Shown: piece after piece, positions 23,788 to 33,299 of the stretch
How the letters are laid out: each line of letters begins with the position of its first letter
Position numbering within the stretch: the stretch's first letter is position 1
DNA from: Bacillota bacterium
GTDB taxonomy: Bacteria; Bacillota; Clostridia; Clostridiales; Clostridiaceae
DNA length: 44,097 bases
Assembly (NCBI GenBank): GCA_021781745.1
Contig: JAJXWH010000042.1
Coordinates: 1 to 44,097, forward strand
Reading direction: 5' to 3'
Translations under genes and position numbers: made by a program
Notes under the pieces: generated by a model
Told to the model about the DNA's origin: nothing
What the model saw: the letters and a program-made list of their open reading frames with translations, nothing else
Database searches by the model: none

Positions 23788-25452
23788 ATGAAGGATTTTA
23801 AGAAAAGTACTGTCTATCAAATATATCCTAAGTCGTTTTACGATACTAACGGTGATGGAATTGGAGATTTAAATGGAGTAATAGAGAAACTAGATTATCT
23901 AAAAACTTTAGGTATAGATTATATATGGCTTACTCCTTTTTATCCTTCGCCTCAAGTAGATAATGGATATGATATTGCTGATTATTATAATATAGATCCA
24001 AGCTTTGGTACCTTGGAGGATTTCGAAAAATTAGTACAAGAAGCCAAGAAAAGAGAAATATATTTAATGTTAGACATGGTTCTTAATCATACATCTACAG
24101 AGCATAATTGGTTTAAGAGAGCATTAAATGGTGAAAAGAAATACAAAGATTTTTATATCTTTAAAAAATCAGTCAACCAAGAGTCGCCTACAAATTGGCA
24201 ATCTAAATTTGGTGGTAATGCATGGGAATATGTAGAGAAATTCGATGAATATTACTTACATCTTTTTGATAGAACTCAAGCCGATTTAAATTGGGACAAC
24301 GAAGAGGTAAGAAAAGAGATTTACTCTATTGTCAACTTTTGGATAGAAAAAGGAGTAAAAGGATTAAGATTTGATGTGATAAATTTAATATCAAAGCCAG
24401 AGAAGTTTGAGAGTGATTTAGATGGTGATGGAAGAAGATTTTACACTGATGGTCCAAGGATCCATGAATATCTCAGAGAACTTAATGAAAATACCTATGG
24501 AAAACAAAAGGATATAGTGACAGTAGGAGAGATGTCTTCAACTTCCCTTGAAAATTGTATGAAATATTCTAATCCTGAGGAAAAGGAATTATCAATGGTA
24601 TTTAATTTTCATCATTTAAAAGTTGATTACTACAATGGTGATAAATGGACAGTTATGGACTTCGATTTTGTTAGGTTAAAAGAACTTTTTAAAACCTGGC
24701 AAGAGGGAATTCAAAATGGAAACGGCTGGAACGCACTTTTTTGGTGTAATCACGACCAGCCAAGAATAGTATCTAGATTTGGTAATGACAAGGAATACTT
24801 AAATGAAAGCGCAAAAATGCTTGCAACAACTATCCATATGATGAGGGGAACTCCGTATATTTATCAAGGAGAAGAGTTTGGGATGACTAATCCATACTTT
24901 AATTCAATAGATGAGTATAGAGATGTTGAATCAATTAATTACTACAACATCTTAAAGGAACAAGGAAAAGCTGAAAAAGAAATTCTAGAAATCCTAAGAG
25001 AAAAGTCTAGAGATAATTCAAGAACTCCAGTTCAATGGAATGCTGAAAAAAATGCTGGATTTACTAATGGAACGCCATGGATTCCTATTTGTAATAAATA
25101 TAAGGTGATAAATGTACAAAATGCATTAGAAAATAAAGATTCAATTTTTTATCACTATGAAAAATTAATACAATTAAGAAAAAATTATGATATAATTTCA
25201 GAGGGAAAGATAAAATTTATTCTTGAAGATAATGAAAGAGTATTATCTTATGTAAGAACTCTGAATAATAACACGTTAATTGTAGTAAATAATTTCTTTA
25301 GTGAGGAAGTTATGATAGAATTACCAGAGGAGTATTTAAGGAAACCTTTAAATAGTAAAATTTTGATTTCAAATTATAAGAATAGCTGTAATTTGGATAA
25401 AAATATAACTTTAAGAGCATATGAATCAATTGTATATTATATAGAAAATTAG
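23788..25452 (+). CDS. treC: alpha,alpha-phosphotrehalase (GH13)
   Basis: This 554-residue enzyme hydrolyses trehalose-6-phosphate to glucose and glucose-6-phosphate. GH13 TIM-barrel marks: YQIYPKSFYDTNGDGIGDL, MVLNHTS, nucleophile D196 in GLRFDVINL, acid/base E248 in VTVGEMSS, and stabiliser D323 in WCNHDQPRIVSRF. The FHHLKVDYYNGDKW region suits phosphotrehalase better than oligo-1,6-glucosidase, as does the treP partner. ATG 23788 follows GAAAGGA. The operon ends at a strong hairpin. Confidence 0.9.
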   Translation: MKDFKKSTVYQIYPKSFYDTNGDGIGDLNGVIEKLDYLKTLGIDYIWLTPFYPSPQVDNGYDIADYYNIDPSFGTLEDFEKLVQEAKKREIYLMLDMVLNHTSTEHNWFKRALNGEKKYKDFYIFKKSVNQESPTNWQSKFGGNAWEYVEKFDEYYLHLFDRTQADLNWDNEEVRKEIYSIVNFWIEKGVKGLRFDVINLISKPEKFESDLDGDGRRFYTDGPRIHEYLRELNENTYGKQKDIVTVGEMSSTSLENCMKYSNPEEKELSMVFNFHHLKVDYYNGDKWTVMDFDFVRLKELFKTWQEGIQNGNGWNALFWCNHDQPRIVSRFGNDKEYLNESAKMLATTIHMMRGTPYIYQGEEFGMTNPYFNSIDEYRDVESINYYNILKEQGKAEKEILEILREKSRDNSRTPVQWNAEKNAGFTNGTPWIPICNKYKVINVQNALENKDSIFYHYEKLIQLRKNYDIISEGKIKFILEDNERVLSYVRTLNNNTLIVVNNFFSEEVMIELPEEYLRKPLNSKILISNYKNSCNLDKNITLRAYESIVYYIEN

Positions 25453-25454
25453 AG

Positions 25455-25496
25455 AAATAGTAACCCTTTTTATAGAAAAGGGTTACTATTTTTAAT
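25455..25496 (+). terminator. treP-treC terminator
   Basis: AAATAGTAACCCTTTT (25455-25470) and its inverted copy (25476-25491) form a 16-bp stem with a 5-nt loop and a T-rich tail. Confidence 0.85.
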
Positions 25497-25518
25497 TATA
25501 TATTATAATATCATACAT

Positions 25519-25699
25519 TTTACTAGTAGTTTTTTTGAAAGAAATCACAAATAAATACAAGAAAAAATAATGTAAACGTATTAAAAAATACTAATAACTA
25601 AAAAAAGTACAAATATTAATTATGATAACATAAAAATAGTGCAAATTCATACCAAGATAGCAATAACGTTTACTGTAGTATAGATGCTATAATGTAAAC
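25519..25699 (+). promoter_or_regulatory. control region of the sugar ABC importer
   Basis: TTTACTAGTA (25519-25528) recurs exactly at 34963-34972 between yesN and lacZ. TGTAAACGTATTAA (25571-25584) and, on the minus strand near 25662-25675, AGTAAACGTTATTG resemble CcpA cre sites imperfectly. TATAAT at 25688-25693 has no good -35, as expected for an activated promoter. GTTTAC (25668-25673) and GTAAAC (25694-25699) flank it. The leader to the lipoprotein ATG is about 70 nt. Confidence 0.45.
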
Positions 25700-25768
25700 A
25701 AATACACAACTAATATCAAACAGAAAAAGTTACTTATGTATGAAATTATTTTTAAGGGGGATTCATTT

Positions 25769-27085
25769 ATGAAATTTAAAAAAATTATGGCAGCAGTTGT
25801 AACTGGTATGATGGCATTTAGCTTGATGGCATGTGGTTCATCTTCAAGCAGCAGCAGTAGCACTTCATCATCAAGTAAAGGAAAAGATGATAAAACAATC
25901 ACTATTTGGGCTTGGGATGATACCTTCAATATTAAAGCTGCAAACATGGCAAAGGAAAGATATTTAAAGAATCATCCAGATGTAACAATTAATGTTGTAA
26001 GTATGGCACAAGATGACGTAGTACAAAAATTAAATACAAGTCTATCTTCAGGAACATATGACGGACTTCCAAATGTAGTATTAATTGAAGACTATAGAAT
26101 TCAAAATTACTTACAATCATATCCAGGTGAAATAAAAGATTTAAGTGGTAAGGTAGATAAAACTAAATTTGCAGACTATAAATTAAATGTAATGTCTGAT
26201 GGAAGTAAATTCTATGGAGTACCATTTGATAGTGGTGTAGCAGCATTATTCTACAGAACAGATTTAATAGAACAAGCAGGATATACTAAAGACGATATGA
26301 AAAATCTTACATGGGAAAAATTTATTGAAATTGGTAAAGCGGTAAAAGCTAAAACTGGTAAAGCAATGTTAACAATCGATCCAAGCGATTTAAATCAATT
26401 AAGAATCATGATGCAATCAGCAGGTTCATGGTATGTGAAAGAAGATGGTAAAACAGTAAATATCTCTGGTAACCAAGCATTAAAAGATGCTATCAATATA
26501 TACAAACAAATGGTTGATGCAGGCATTACAAAACAAGTTTCTGGATGGGACGCATTTTTAGCAGCATTCCAAAAAGGTGACGTTGCATCAGTACCAAGTG
26601 GATGTTGGATTTCTTCTTCAATACAAAAATCAGAAGATCAGAAAGGAAAATGGGCAGTAACAGCTATTCCAAGATTAGGAGCTAATTCAAAATCAGTAAA
26701 TGCATCTAATAGCGGTGGTAGCAGCTGGTATGTTCTTGATAAAGTTGGTAATTCAGATTTAGCTGCTGACTTCTTAGCAAGTACTTTTGGATCAGATAAA
26801 GATTTAATGAATGATTTAGTACCAGCAATTGGATTAGTAAGTACATTAAAAGAAGCAAGCACAAGTGAAAATTATAGCAAACCTGTAGACTTCTATGGCG
26901 GTCAAGAAGTATTTAAAGATATGGCAGATTGGACTACAAAAGTTCCAGCTGTAAACTATGGTCTTTACACATATCAATTAGAAAGCGTTATGTCAGAAGG
27001 AATGCAAGCTATAGTTGCAGGGGCTAATGTAGATGAAACTCTTCAAAAGACTCAAGCACAAGCAGAAGCTGCTGTAAGCAAATAG
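25769..27085 (+). CDS. ABC sugar-binding lipoprotein (CUT1 type)
   Basis: 438 residues with a lipoprotein signal: basic MKFKK, a hydrophobic core and lipobox LMAC with the acylated Cys near residue 22. A Ser-rich spacer follows, then the mature domain TITIWAWDDTFNIKAANMAK, DGLPNVVLIEDYRI, FDSGVAALFYRTDLI and GDVASVPSGCWISSS, typical of extracellular solute-binding family 1. It binds an oligosaccharide outside the membrane and delivers it to the two permeases downstream. AAGGGGG precedes ATG 25769; an earlier in-frame ATG at 25736 has no ribosome site. Confidence 0.88.
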   Translation: MKFKKIMAAVVTGMMAFSLMACGSSSSSSSSTSSSSKGKDDKTITIWAWDDTFNIKAANMAKERYLKNHPDVTINVVSMAQDDVVQKLNTSLSSGTYDGLPNVVLIEDYRIQNYLQSYPGEIKDLSGKVDKTKFADYKLNVMSDGSKFYGVPFDSGVAALFYRTDLIEQAGYTKDDMKNLTWEKFIEIGKAVKAKTGKAMLTIDPSDLNQLRIMMQSAGSWYVKEDGKTVNISGNQALKDAINIYKQMVDAGITKQVSGWDAFLAAFQKGDVASVPSGCWISSSIQKSEDQKGKWAVTAIPRLGANSKSVNASNSGGSSWYVLDKVGNSDLAADFLASTFGSDKDLMNDLVPAIGLVSTLKEASTSENYSKPVDFYGGQEVFKDMADWTTKVPAVNYGLYTYQLESVMSEGMQAIVAGANVDETLQKTQAQAEAAVSK

Positions 27086-27205
27086 TTAGAGTATCAAAGT
27101 AAAAAATTATAAATACTATTTATTAAAAGTTTAAATAAACATTTAGGCTTATGAAGGAAATAGCAAGTCAAAAATGCGATGTATATTTTGTCTTAAGACT
27201 ACGTG

Positions 27206-27279
27206 CACCTGAGGGTACATTGTGCCCCTTGAGGGTACATTGTACCCCTTGAGGGTATAAGTTTAACTAGCTTCAGGTG
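27206..27279 (+). repeat. tandem 20-nt hairpin repeats between binding protein and permease genes
   Basis: GAGGGTACATTGTRCCCCTT occurs at 27211-27230 and 27231-27250 (one base different), followed by a partial GAGGGTA at 27251-27257. Each unit contains GGGTAC and a complementary GTACCC (one-base change in the first) and can fold alone or with its neighbour. CACCTGA (27206-27212) and TCAGGTG (27273-27279) can close the set. The rest of 27086-27460 shows no gene. Confidence 0.8.
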
Positions 27280-27460
27280 GAATGTTAATTCTACTTGGAA
27301 AGTTTCAATTTATGTCAGGTAAGGAGGTAATGTTAACCTTAGAAATATTAGGTTAAATTACAGAAGTAGTATGACGCAAAATAGACTATCGGATGATGAT
27401 TTGCTATTTTTTGAATATACCTTAGCCATAGTCTTTATAAATCTTAAAGGAGATGAGAAA

Positions 27461-28354
27461 ATGAACCGTAAAAGTGTGGCAGGCCTTAATAGTAAGGAAA
27501 ATTTATGGGGATGGATTTTCGTATCATTAGGTACATTTTTAATTGGATTATTTGTATTTTATCCCATGATAGAATCTTTAATAATGTCACTAAAATCAGG
27601 TAAAGGAAATAATTTAAAGTTTAGCGGTGTAGAAAATTATATTAGAATGTTCTCGGATGCAACTTTGATAAAAGCAATAGGAAATACTTTTATATATTTA
27701 TTAGTTCAAGTTCCAGTAATGATTATTTTAGCACTTATTATTGCCTCAGTTCTTAATGATAGAACTTTAAAATTTAGTGGATTTTTTAGAACAGCAATCT
27801 TCTTGCCATGTGTAGCATCTTTGGTTGGATATTCAGTTATTATTAAAAGTATATTTGCATCAGATGGATTAGTAAACAAAATGCTTATGGGCATTCACTT
27901 AATTTCAGCACCAATAGAATGGGTTACACATCCAATTTGGGCTAAAGTACTTATAATAATAGCAATTACTTGGAGATGGACAGGCTATAATATGATATTT
28001 TATTTATCAGGTTTGCAAAATATAGATCATTCAATTTATGAAGCAGCAGAAATTGATGGGGCATCACCATTAAAGAAATTTACATCCATAACAGTACCAT
28101 TATTAAAACCTATAATACTATTTACAACTATTACTTCAACAATCGGTACACTTCAATTATTCGATGAAGTTGTAAACATCACAAAAGGTGGTCCTGCAAA
28201 TGCAACAACTACTATTTCAAAATATATTTATGATTTATGCTTCACATATACACCAGATTTTGGATATGCAACAGCAGTAGCTTATCTAATTGTTGTTATA
28301 GTAGTAATATTAGCTATAATCCAATTTAAAATAGGAGGCGACAAGAATGACTAA
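27461..28354 (+). CDS. ABC sugar permease, first subunit (MalF/LacF type)
   Basis: A 297-residue protein with six transmembrane segments. The first is at about residues 17-38 (WIFVSLGTFLIGLFVFYPMI), and the BPD_transp_1 EAA loop is YEAAEIDGASPLKKF followed by TSITVPLLKP. The start is ATG 27461 with AAAGGAGATGAG just upstream; an in-frame ATG at 27371 would add 30 residues without a ribosome site. Its end overlaps the next permease gene by 8 bases. Confidence 0.9.
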   Translation: MNRKSVAGLNSKENLWGWIFVSLGTFLIGLFVFYPMIESLIMSLKSGKGNNLKFSGVENYIRMFSDATLIKAIGNTFIYLLVQVPVMIILALIIASVLNDRTLKFSGFFRTAIFLPCVASLVGYSVIIKSIFASDGLVNKMLMGIHLISAPIEWVTHPIWAKVLIIIAITWRWTGYNMIFYLSGLQNIDHSIYEAAEIDGASPLKKFTSITVPLLKPIILFTTITSTIGTLQLFDEVVNITKGGPANATTTISKYIYDLCFTYTPDFGYATAVAYLIVVIVVILAIIQFKIGGDKND

Positions 28355-29180
28355 TAAATTTTATAAAGTAATTAAATATATATTTTTAAGTGTAGCATCC
28401 TTTGTTTCTATATTTCCGTTTTTTTGGATGATAATTAGTGCTACTAATAAATCAGTTGATGTAACAAGAGGAAAGTTGCTTCCAGGAAGTAGTTTTATGG
28501 AAAATTTGAATAATCTTTTCAAACCAGATTTAGGTTTTGTTACTTCATTGATTAATTCAGCAGAAATTGCAATTATAACTACTGTACTTGCACTACTTGT
28601 GTCGTCTATATCAGGTTATGGTTTTGAAATATTTAGAACAAAAGCTAGAGATAGGGTATTTAATATTTTACTTTTATCTATGATGGTTCCATTTTCAGCA
28701 ATAATGATTCCATTATTCAAATTCTTCTCAGGTTTGAAAAATTCACCTTTAAGCTTTTTAGGAGTAAACACATTGGCAGCTGTATTTTTACCAAGCGTAT
28801 GTACTGCATTCCTAATTTTCTTCTTTAGGCAAAATACAAAGTCATTTCCTAAAGAAATTTTAGAAGCAGCAAGGATAGATGGGTTGGGGGAATTTGGGAT
28901 TTTCTTCAAAGTATTTTTCCCAACAATGAGAACAACTTATGCAGCAGCGGCAATTATTACATTTATGGGTGCATGGAATGCTTATTTATGGCCATTAATT
29001 GCACTTCAATCACCAGAAAAGAAAACTGTTTTACTTATAATTTCAAAATTAGCATCAAGTTATTCACCTGACTATGGCTTAATTATGATGGCTATAGTAA
29101 TTACAACATTGCCAACTGCATTTGTATTCTTTGTAATGCAAAAGCATTTCGTTGCAGGTATGACAGGTTCAATTAAATAA
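28347..29180 (+). CDS. ABC sugar permease, second subunit (MalG/LacG type)
   Basis: A 277-residue protein with six transmembrane segments and the EAA loop LEAARIDGLGEFGIFFKVFF. It ends with the C-terminal QKHFVAGMTGSIK motif standard for CUT1 permeases. GGAGGCGACAAG precedes ATG 28347 within the end of the first permease gene. No ATP-binding subunit gene lies in the cluster, so a shared MsiK-type ATPase elsewhere is needed. Confidence 0.9.
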   Translation: MTNKFYKVIKYIFLSVASFVSIFPFFWMIISATNKSVDVTRGKLLPGSSFMENLNNLFKPDLGFVTSLINSAEIAIITTVLALLVSSISGYGFEIFRTKARDRVFNILLLSMMVPFSAIMIPLFKFFSGLKNSPLSFLGVNTLAAVFLPSVCTAFLIFFFRQNTKSFPKEILEAARIDGLGEFGIFFKVFFPTMRTTYAAAAIITFMGAWNAYLWPLIALQSPEKKTVLLIISKLASSYSPDYGLIMMAIVITTLPTAFVFFVMQKHFVAGMTGSIK

Positions 29181-29212
29181 AAATAATGTATGAGAATGTT
29201 GGAGGAAAGCTT

Positions 29213-31294
29213 ATGGATAAAGAATTTCCAGTACTAAATAGTAAGGTAAAGGTTTTTTTACATGGAGGTGATTATAATCCGGATCAGTGGTTAAATTATC
29301 CTGAAGTTTTAAAAGAAGATATACGACTTATGAAGCTGGCAAATTGTAATTGTGTTTCTATTAATATATTTGGATGGAGCGCAATAGAGCCAAAAGAAGG
29401 AATGTATACTTTTGAATGGTTGGATAAAATTATGAATGATATGGCAGCAAATAATATCTATGTAATTTTGTCAACACCAAGCGGTGCAAGACCTGCATGG
29501 ATGTCAGAAAAATATCCAGAAGTCTTAAGAGTAAATAGTGATAGAACGAAAAACCTACATGGTCAAAGACACAATCATTGTTTTACTTCGCCTGTATATA
29601 GAAAAAAGACATATGAAATAAATAAAATTCTTTCTGAAAGATATAAAGATCATTCTGCATTAATAATGTGGCATGTTTCAAATGAATATGGTGGAGACTG
29701 TCACTGTGAATATTGTCAAGAAGCATTTAGGAACTGGCTTAAGAAAAAATATGATAATGATTTGGAAAAACTAAATGAAGCTTGGTGGACTGGTTTTTGG
29801 AGTCACAGATTCAATAGCTGGTCACAAATCGAAAGCCCGTCTGAAAAGGGTGAGATGTTTGTACATGGACATAATTTAGATTGGAAGAGGTTTGTTACAG
29901 ACCAAACAATAGATTTCTACAAAAATGAAATTGCACCTATTAGAGAAATAACTCCAAACATTCCTGTAACAGCTAACTTCATGGGAAATTATCCACGTAT
30001 GGGTTTATTCACAGGCTTGGATTATTGGAAATTCGCAAAGGAAGTTGATGTTGCAACTTGGGATAACTATCCTGCATGGAATAATGATTTTGAAAGTACA
30101 GCAGACTTAGCTTCTAATGTAAGCTTTGTCCATGATATCTATAGATCATTAAAAGGTGGACAGCCGTTTTTAGTAATGGAAAGTACTCCAAGTCTAGTAA
30201 ATTGGCATGATACAAATAAATTAAAGCGTCCTGGAATGCATCTATTAGCATCAATGCAAGGATTAGCTCATGGAGCAGACTCGGTTTTATATTTCCAATG
30301 GAGGAAGGGAAGAGGAGCTTCAGAAAAATTCCATGGAGCAGTGGTGGATCACTGTGGACATGAAAACACTAGAGTATTTAGAGAAGTAACGGAAGTTGGA
30401 GAAACTCTAAATAAAGTAAAAGAAATTCAAGGTTCAATTAAAGAATCCGAAGTAGCAATAATATTTGATGTTGAAAATTTATGGGCAATTGATGATGCAC
30501 AAGGCTTAAAGAAATATAAAAAAGGTTATGAAGAAAGCTGCCAAGATGCATATAAAGTTTTTTGGCAAAATGGAATATCAGTAGATGTTATTAATATGGA
30601 CTGCGATTTATCAAGTTACAAACTTGTAATAGCTCCAATGCTTTATATGATTCGTCCAAATGTTGCTGAAAGAATTAATGAGTTTGTAAAAAATGGTGGT
30701 ACTTTTGTAACTACTTATTTTAGTGGAATTGTTGATGAAAATGATCTCTGCTTCTTAGGCGGATTCCCAGGACCACTTCGTGAAGTTACTGGAATTTGGT
30801 CGGAAGAAATAGATTCTCTATATGATAATGAAGTAAATTATATTGAATTTAAAGATAAAGAAATTGATGGATTTAAGAAATGTTATGCAACAAAAGATTA
30901 CTGTGATTTAATCCATGCAGAAACAGCAAAGGTTCTTGGTGTATATAAAAATGATTTTTATGCTAATATGCCTGCACTAACGGTTAATAACTATGGAAAT
31001 GGAAAAGCATATTATATTGCAGCAAGAACTGGAGAAGATTTTAATAGGGATTTTTATTCAAAAATTACTAAGGATTTGAATATTAAGGGTGTTCTAGACG
31101 GAAGCTTACCGCAAGGTGTTACCGCTCAAATGCGTTTTAATAAAAATAATAAGTATACCTTTATTATGAATTTTACTGATGAGGAAAAGAAAGTGGATTT
31201 AGGTAAAGAAGAGTATGTTGATATGATCTCAGGTGAAAAAATAGGTAAAGAAATTATATTAAAGAAATATGGATTGAAAATATTAAAACAATAG
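29213..31294 (+). CDS. GH42 beta-galactosidase
   Basis: A 693-residue enzyme. It opens FLHGGDYNPDQWLNYPEVLK, the GH42 hallmark. Acid/base E158 in HVSNEYGG, nucleophile E323 in FLVMESTPS. A four-Cys zinc site is visible: C123, C163, C165, C168. The trimerisation and C-terminal domains follow. No signal peptide, so cytosolic cleavage of imported beta-galactosides, often short galacto-oligosaccharides. GGAGGAAAGCTT precedes ATG 29213; an in-frame ATG at 29186 is less well placed. It is the last gene of the importer operon, followed by a terminator. Confidence 0.93.
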   Translation: MDKEFPVLNSKVKVFLHGGDYNPDQWLNYPEVLKEDIRLMKLANCNCVSINIFGWSAIEPKEGMYTFEWLDKIMNDMAANNIYVILSTPSGARPAWMSEKYPEVLRVNSDRTKNLHGQRHNHCFTSPVYRKKTYEINKILSERYKDHSALIMWHVSNEYGGDCHCEYCQEAFRNWLKKKYDNDLEKLNEAWWTGFWSHRFNSWSQIESPSEKGEMFVHGHNLDWKRFVTDQTIDFYKNEIAPIREITPNIPVTANFMGNYPRMGLFTGLDYWKFAKEVDVATWDNYPAWNNDFESTADLASNVSFVHDIYRSLKGGQPFLVMESTPSLVNWHDTNKLKRPGMHLLASMQGLAHGADSVLYFQWRKGRGASEKFHGAVVDHCGHENTRVFREVTEVGETLNKVKEIQGSIKESEVAIIFDVENLWAIDDAQGLKKYKKGYEESCQDAYKVFWQNGISVDVINMDCDLSSYKLVIAPMLYMIRPNVAERINEFVKNGGTFVTTYFSGIVDENDLCFLGGFPGPLREVTGIWSEEIDSLYDNEVNYIEFKDKEIDGFKKCYATKDYCDLIHAETAKVLGVYKNDFYANMPALTVNNYGNGKAYYIAARTGEDFNRDFYSKITKDLNIKGVLDGSLPQGVTAQMRFNKNNKYTFIMNFTDEEKKVDLGKEEYVDMISGEKIGKEIILKKYGLKILKQ

Positions 31295-31355
31295 CATTAA
31301 TTAATAAAAAAGGAATTAAAATGGCTAAGTATATAGCTAAAATATAAGTAGTAAG

Positions 31356-31392
31356 ATCACTATAAATCTATTAGGTTTATAGTGATTATTTT
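31356..31392 (+). terminator. terminator of the importer/GH42 operon
   Basis: ATCACTATAAA (31356-31366) and TTTATAGTGAT (31376-31386) form an 11-bp stem, followed by TATTTT. Confidence 0.75.
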
Positions 31393-31448
31393 AAATAAGA
31401 AAAAGACATATCCTAAAACAACTTTTACATAGTAAGGAGTGGATATTT

Positions 31449-31496
31449 ATGAAGATTAAGGCGAAATTGGTCTTAGCATTAATTTTACGTAATTAA
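31449..31496 (+). pseudogene. orphan gene start, 15 codons
   Basis: TAAGGAGTGGATATTT is a good ribosome site before ATG 31449; the frame MKIKAKLVLALILRN then stops. It looks like the beginning of a signal or anchor sequence of a lost gene (a chemoreceptor or secreted protein). The frame ends within the convergent sensor-kinase gene's stop region. A genuine small peptide cannot be excluded. Confidence 0.4.
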
Positions 31497-33283
31497 TACT
31501 CTAAAAATTCCTTTTGGGCTGGAATTACTACTTTTACTGTGGTTCCTTTATTTGGCTCGCTAGTTATTGTAATTCCATACTCATCTCCATAAAGAAGCTT
31601 AATTCTATCATTAACATTATTGATTCCAATACTTGTAAAATGTTCGTGTTTTTTAGATGGTTTTCTAAGGATTCTTCTAATATCTTCATTTGTCATTCCT
31701 AGACCATTATCAATAATTTCACAAATTAAATTTTGATTTTGTTCATTTATAAATATATGAATGGAGCCATTTGTTTTATCGGTAAAACCATGAAAAAATG
31801 CATTTTCAATGAATGGTTGAAGTATTAATTTAGGTATAATATATCCTTCACAATTTGGCATTATGAAAAAATTCACGTTGATATTATCGCCATATCGCGT
31901 ATGATTAATTAAAACATAATTCCTTAAATTTTCGATTTCCTCTTGAATTGTTATCATTTCATTGTTATTACTAATTGTATTTCTAAGAAGACATATAAAT
32001 GCATCAATGGTCTGAGTAGACTTATCAACGTTTCCCTGCCACATTAGCCACTTAATCGAAGCAAGAGTGTTATAGATAAAATGAGGATTTATCTGCATTT
32101 GTAAAGCATGTATTTCAGCTTTTCTCTTTTCTCTTTGCATTTTAATCTGCTCTTTAACATAGTTATTTAAACCGTCTAACATGTAGTTAAAGGCAGCAGA
32201 TAATTCACGGACTTCATAACTCCCCACAATAGGAATATGATTATTAAAATCACCGTAAATTATTTTTGGCATTGTTCTTGCAAGAGCTGAGATTGGTTTT
32301 GTTGTTCTACGTATTACAAAAAATGTTATAAGGATAAATACAAGCGCAATTACTATGCTTGTTCCTAAGATTTCATTAGAGTCATAAATTTCATTTAAAA
32401 CTATATTTTTATCAATAGTACCTACTATATTGAAATTATAAGTAGGTAAATGTTTTGATAACACTGCAACATCAGATGAATTTAATTTTGTATTAATATA
32501 TTTTAAATTATTACTTATCATAGCACTAGAGATGTTGTATAGATCTATATTCTTAGAGCCGATTGTAGAAGTATTACTAGAAGAAACAATAGTACCGTCA
32601 CTTGACATGATTGCTATATTATTGCCATTACCTACAAAATAATCATAATATTTATGCAAATTATTTTCATTAATGAGGACATAAACAAAACCATAAGGCT
32701 GTCTTGTGAGTGTATCACATAATACTTTTATAGCTACAAGTGTACTGGAATTTTGCGTTAATTTCGTAAAACCATGATCTAGATATTGATAAAAAATAGT
32801 ATTCTTATTAGCTAGTGCCTTTTTTGTAAAATCGCTATTTAAGATCTCATCCGAATTTGGAATAACATGATCATAATTACTTGCTGCATATGTGTTTCCA
32901 TTAAGTCCTATAGCTATAACAGTAATATCATAAAAATCTTTATCGGGAATCATTTTCTTTAAGCCTTCATGCATATTATAGATTGTTTTGTAATTTTGCT
33001 GAGGAGTTAATTCTTTTTCTGTAAAATATCTTTGAAAATCTGGAATATAGTCAATTGCATTCATAATATTAATTATATTATCATTTAAAGTATTTAGATT
33101 ATTTGTGATTTGCGTTAGAACCTTATAATTTGATTTACTAAAAGTATCAGCTAGTATATCTTTGGAAATTTTTATTGTAATAATGCCTATAGAAATAGAT
33201 ACTAAAATAACGCTTATAAGAACAACCGAAGCAACTCTAAAGAACAATGTAGTAGAGTGAATAAATTTTGGTGGTTTAAACAT
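31493..33283 (-). CDS. YesM-type sensor histidine kinase
   Basis: A 596-residue protein. TM1 about 16-38; extracellular sensing region about 40-295; TM2 about 299-320; HAMP about 322-375 (RRTTKPISALARTMPKIIYG); a coiled stretch; then a His_kinase (LytS/YesM) domain with phospho-acceptor H401 in QINPHFIYNTLASI, and HATPase_c motifs PKLILQPFIENAFFHG and IDNGLGM. This group senses extracellular sugars or their binding proteins and phosphorylates a YesN-type regulator. It lies 16 bp after the regulator gene. Start at ATG 33283 with AGGAAC upstream. Confidence 0.9.
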   Translation of the reverse strand: MFKPPKFIHSTTLFFRVASVVLISVILVSISIGIITIKISKDILADTFSKSNYKVLTQITNNLNTLNDNIINIMNAIDYIPDFQRYFTEKELTPQQNYKTIYNMHEGLKKMIPDKDFYDITVIAIGLNGNTYAASNYDHVIPNSDEILNSDFTKKALANKNTIFYQYLDHGFTKLTQNSSTLVAIKVLCDTLTRQPYGFVYVLINENNLHKYYDYFVGNGNNIAIMSSDGTIVSSSNTSTIGSKNIDLYNISSAMISNNLKYINTKLNSSDVAVLSKHLPTYNFNIVGTIDKNIVLNEIYDSNEILGTSIVIALVFILITFFVIRRTTKPISALARTMPKIIYGDFNNHIPIVGSYEVRELSAAFNYMLDGLNNYVKEQIKMQREKRKAEIHALQMQINPHFIYNTLASIKWLMWQGNVDKSTQTIDAFICLLRNTISNNNEMITIQEEIENLRNYVLINHTRYGDNINVNFFIMPNCEGYIIPKLILQPFIENAFFHGFTDKTNGSIHIFINEQNQNLICEIIDNGLGMTNEDIRRILRKPSKKHEHFTSIGINNVNDRIKLLYGDEYGITITSEPNKGTTVKVVIPAQKEFLEY

Positions 33284-33299
33284 ATATTTTGTTCCTTTC

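Noticed and set aside
27206..27279. CRISPR array
   Set aside because: The repeats are directly tandem without unique spacers, only 2.3 units, and no cas genes are near.
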